Origin: Flavobacteriaceae bacterium
Lineage (GTDB): Bacteria; Bacteroidota; Bacteroidia; Flavobacteriales; Flavobacteriaceae
Reading direction: 5' to 3'
DNA: 64,000 nucleotides
Assembly (NCBI GenBank): GCA_029243385.1
Contig: JAQWSC010000008.1
Span: 171,612-235,611 of the forward strand
Below the pieces are notes generated by a model. It was not told the origin of the DNA. It saw only the letters and a program-made list of their open reading frames with translations, and ran no database searches. Position 1 is the stretch's first letter. The number at the start of each line of letters is the position of its first letter. Below are positions 62,014 to 64,000 of this stretch, one piece after another. A program made the position numbers and the translations under genes.

Positions 62014-62496
62014 ATGAAAATGCTTCGGATATTTTGTGCTTGTAGTATCTTTTTGTTAGGAGGGTGTATTGGTTCTTCCGGTTTTTTGGAATTTTACGAA
62101 ATGCCCAATGGGTGGAACAAAAATGAAACGGTAACGTTTTCATTTACTGCTCCTGATTATCCTTCCAAAAACAATGTATTTTTATACCTTCATACAGATC
62201 ACAAATATCCCTTTTCAAATTTGTTTGTCATTACAGATTTCGTACATCCTGACCGTCAAGTTCAAACAGACACATTGCAATTTGAAATGACTTCACCAGA
62301 TGGTTCTTCATTGGGAACTGGTTGGATGGATGTAAAAGAGCACAAGCTGTGGTGTTATGAAAACATTTCTTTGGATCCAAAAAAGAAATACACCTTTCGG
62401 GTAAGACAAGCAATGCGTATGAGTCATGACCCTCAGAGCATAGAAAACTTGAAAGGAATATTGGATATAGGTTTGGGAATAGAACCTGTAGAATAA
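62014..62496 (+). CDS. gldH: gliding motility lipoprotein GldH
   Basis: 160 residues with lipobox LLGGC (mature Cys18). The YPFSNLFVITDF segment and DTLQFEMTSPDGSSLGTGW core match GldH, which Flavobacterium needs for gliding and which is linked to the type IX secretion machinery. Sits between the RicT-like gene and a PBP1A gene, the usual Bacteroidota order. It supports the taxonomic call but does not by itself prove gliding. Confidence 0.9.
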   Translation: MKMLRIFCACSIFLLGGCIGSSGFLEFYEMPNGWNKNETVTFSFTAPDYPSKNNVFLYLHTDHKYPFSNLFVITDFVHPDRQVQTDTLQFEMTSPDGSSLGTGWMDVKEHKLWCYENISLDPKKKYTFRVRQAMRMSHDPQSIENLKGILDIGLGIEPVE

Positions 62497-62506
62497 TTTT
62501 TTAAGT

Positions 62507-64000
62507 ATGGCTAGAAAAAAATCCACCACCAAAAAAACCAACTCTCACAAACCTTATATCAAGGGTTTTTGGAAGCTATTTTCGTTAGGGGTTGTAACCG
62601 TATTTGGAGTTTTTCTTTTGGCTTCTATTGGCGCGTTGGGTGAAATGCCTGATTTTAGACAATTGGAAAATCCAGAGACCAATTTAGCCACCCAAATTTT
62701 GTCATCAGACAATCAGGTGCTGGGAAAATTTTACTTTAAAGACAATCGCACTCCGATACAATACGACGAATTGCCTCAAAACATGATTGATGCTTTAATT
62801 GCTACGGAAGATGAGCGTTATTACGATCATTCTGGAATTGATCTTAGAGGGACAATACGTGCCGTGGTTTTTTTAGGAAAAAAGGGAGGAGCAAGTACCA
62901 TTTCACAGCAATTGGCTCGCCAGTTGTTTGTAGGAGTTCGGTCTCGAAATATGCTTCAAGCCGTTTCTCAGAAAATAAAAGAATGGGTAATTGCCATTCG
63001 ATTGGAGCGTCAGTACACCAAAGAAGAAATTATTATGATGTACCTCAACATTTATGATTTTGGGTACAACGCCGATGGAATTCGATCTGCAGCGAGCATT
63101 TTTTTTAATAAAGAACCGAAAGAATTGAATGTTCAAGAGTCGGCGCTTTTAATCGGAATGCTTAAAAACTCTTCGTTGTTCAATCCGCTTCGTCGCCCCG
63201 AAATGGTCAAACAACGACGCAATGTGGTGTTGTCTCAAATGAAAAAAAACAACTATTTGACAGAAAGTCAAAAAGACTCTTTACAAAAAATGCCTTTGGG
63301 GATTGATTATCACCCGCAATCTCATCGAGAAGGATTGGCGACTTATTTCAGAGCGTATTTACAAAAATTCATGAAAACATGGCTGAAAAACAACCCCAAA
63401 CCCAATGGCGAAAAGTACGATTTGTACATGGACGGTTTAAAGATTTACACCACTTTGGATTCTAAAATGCAACGCTATGCCGAAGAGGCTACAAAGGCAC
63501 ATATGAAACAGTTGCAGAAAGAGTTTTTCAGACAAAATCAACCCAAATACAATCCTACGGCTCCCTTTCTGGACATAGAAGAAGAAGACATTGAAAACAT
63601 TTTAGACTTGGCCATTCGGAGGTCTGAACGTTATCGTAAATCAAAGCTATCGGGCAAATCGATGGAAGAAATTATAGCCAGTTTTGATGTTAAAACCCCG
63701 ATGACCGTATTTTCATGGAAAGGAGAAATAGATACTATCATGACTCCACTAGATTCCATTCGGTATTACAAGCATTTTTTACAAGCAGGAATGATGTCTA
63801 TGGAGCCGCAAACAGGACATGTAAAAGCATGGGTGGGTGGCTACAACTACAAGCATTTTCAGTTCGATCACGTCATGCAGGGCAAACGTCAAATAGGCTC
63901 TACTTTCAAGCCGCTAGTGTATGCGACAGCAATCGATCAACTCAAATTATCTCCTTGCGACTCTTTGCCTGATGCAATCCACTGTATTGAGCCTATGAAA
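62507..64000 (+). CDS. class A penicillin-binding protein 1A (3'-truncated by window edge)
   Basis: 498 codons are present and the frame is open to the last base. A Lys-rich cytoplasmic start is followed by one membrane helix (about 22-44). The GT51 glycosyltransferase domain carries Glu101 in TEDERYYDHSGID and the GGASTISQQLARQL motif. The transpeptidase active site begins with Ser465 of GSTFK (S-x-x-K). The SxN and KTG motifs lie beyond the window. 10 bases after gldH, so probably co-transcribed. ATG at 62507 chosen because it opens the Lys-rich tail right after gldH. Confidence 0.94.
   Translation, partial: MARKKSTTKKTNSHKPYIKGFWKLFSLGVVTVFGVFLLASIGALGEMPDFRQLENPETNLATQILSSDNQVLGKFYFKDNRTPIQYDELPQNMIDALIATEDERYYDHSGIDLRGTIRAVVFLGKKGGASTISQQLARQLFVGVRSRNMLQAVSQKIKEWVIAIRLERQYTKEEIIMMYLNIYDFGYNADGIRSAASIFFNKEPKELNVQESALLIGMLKNSSLFNPLRRPEMVKQRRNVVLSQMKKNNYLTESQKDSLQKMPLGIDYHPQSHREGLATYFRAYLQKFMKTWLKNNPKPNGEKYDLYMDGLKIYTTLDSKMQRYAEEATKAHMKQLQKEFFRQNQPKYNPTAPFLDIEEEDIENILDLAIRRSERYRKSKLSGKSMEEIIASFDVKTPMTVFSWKGEIDTIMTPLDSIRYYKHFLQAGMMSMEPQTGHVKAWVGGYNYKHFQFDHVMQGKRQIGSTFKPLVYATAIDQLKLSPCDSLPDAIHCIEPMK

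Overview
The window reads as chromosomal core sequence of a low-GC marine-type member of Flavobacteriaceae (Bacteroidota). The evidence is lineage-typical gene content: gldH between a RicT-like PSP1 gene and a class A penicillin-binding protein, an IPExxxVDY-family gene next to pyk, a GIN-domain (DUF2807) protein, an OmpA protein with thrombospondin type 3 repeats, and a HU-like/SPOR protein. Upstream regions repeatedly carry the Bacteroidota -7 element TAnnTTTG, and strong Shine-Dalgarno sites are scarce. Most of the window is dense housekeeping DNA.

Layout. 0-10 kb: holB (cut by the window edge), a ybeY-mnmG-methyltransferase operon with two parS-like sites, an AlkB-like hydroxylase, gltX, an SPFH protein, glnS and folB. 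10-20 kb: tRNA-Cys, LysE exporter, GIN protein, rnr, a 700-base AT-rich gap, rpiB, GNAT, rnpA, and a run of secreted peptidases (M1, S8) plus an MBL hydrolase. 20-31 kb: APC permease with Usp-like tail, GH16 lipoprotein, CNNM/CBS protein, lepA broken by an in-frame stop, dusB, FtsX-like permease, rbfA, and pyk with its IPExxxVDY partner. 31-38 kb: acpP-fabF-rnc, purN-rnhA-pfkB kinase, a PurF-like amidotransferase, a possible small RNA, and superoxide dismutase. 38-46 kb: an AddAB-like helicase/nuclease pair separated by an OmpA protein, a 29-residue membrane peptide, and a tRNA with CAU anticodon. 49-64 kb: galE, aconitase, a 27-residue membrane peptide, thioesterase, HU/SPOR protein, dprA, trpS, plsC, recA, trhO, the RicT-like gene, gldH and a partial PBP1A.

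Two stretches look accessory. The first (46.1-49.0 kb) is a very AT-rich block of five unrecognised genes on one strand. It lies between an intact tRNA(CAU) and a decayed copy of that tRNA's 3' end plus terminator. Two of the five proteins share a TerB-like N-terminal motif and the others are small membrane or coiled-coil proteins; no integrase is visible. This is the best candidate for an undescribed system. The second (53.3-54.4 kb) is an AT-rich single-gene cassette with inverted GTTAGCAATA ends and a palindromic flank; its alpha/beta-hydrolase gene carries an in-frame stop.

The parS-like sites, mnmG, rnpA and the AT-rich gap with repeated TGTTTATAA motifs suggest the window lies in the replication-origin domain; this is inference. 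All calls come from reading the sequence; no database search was run.
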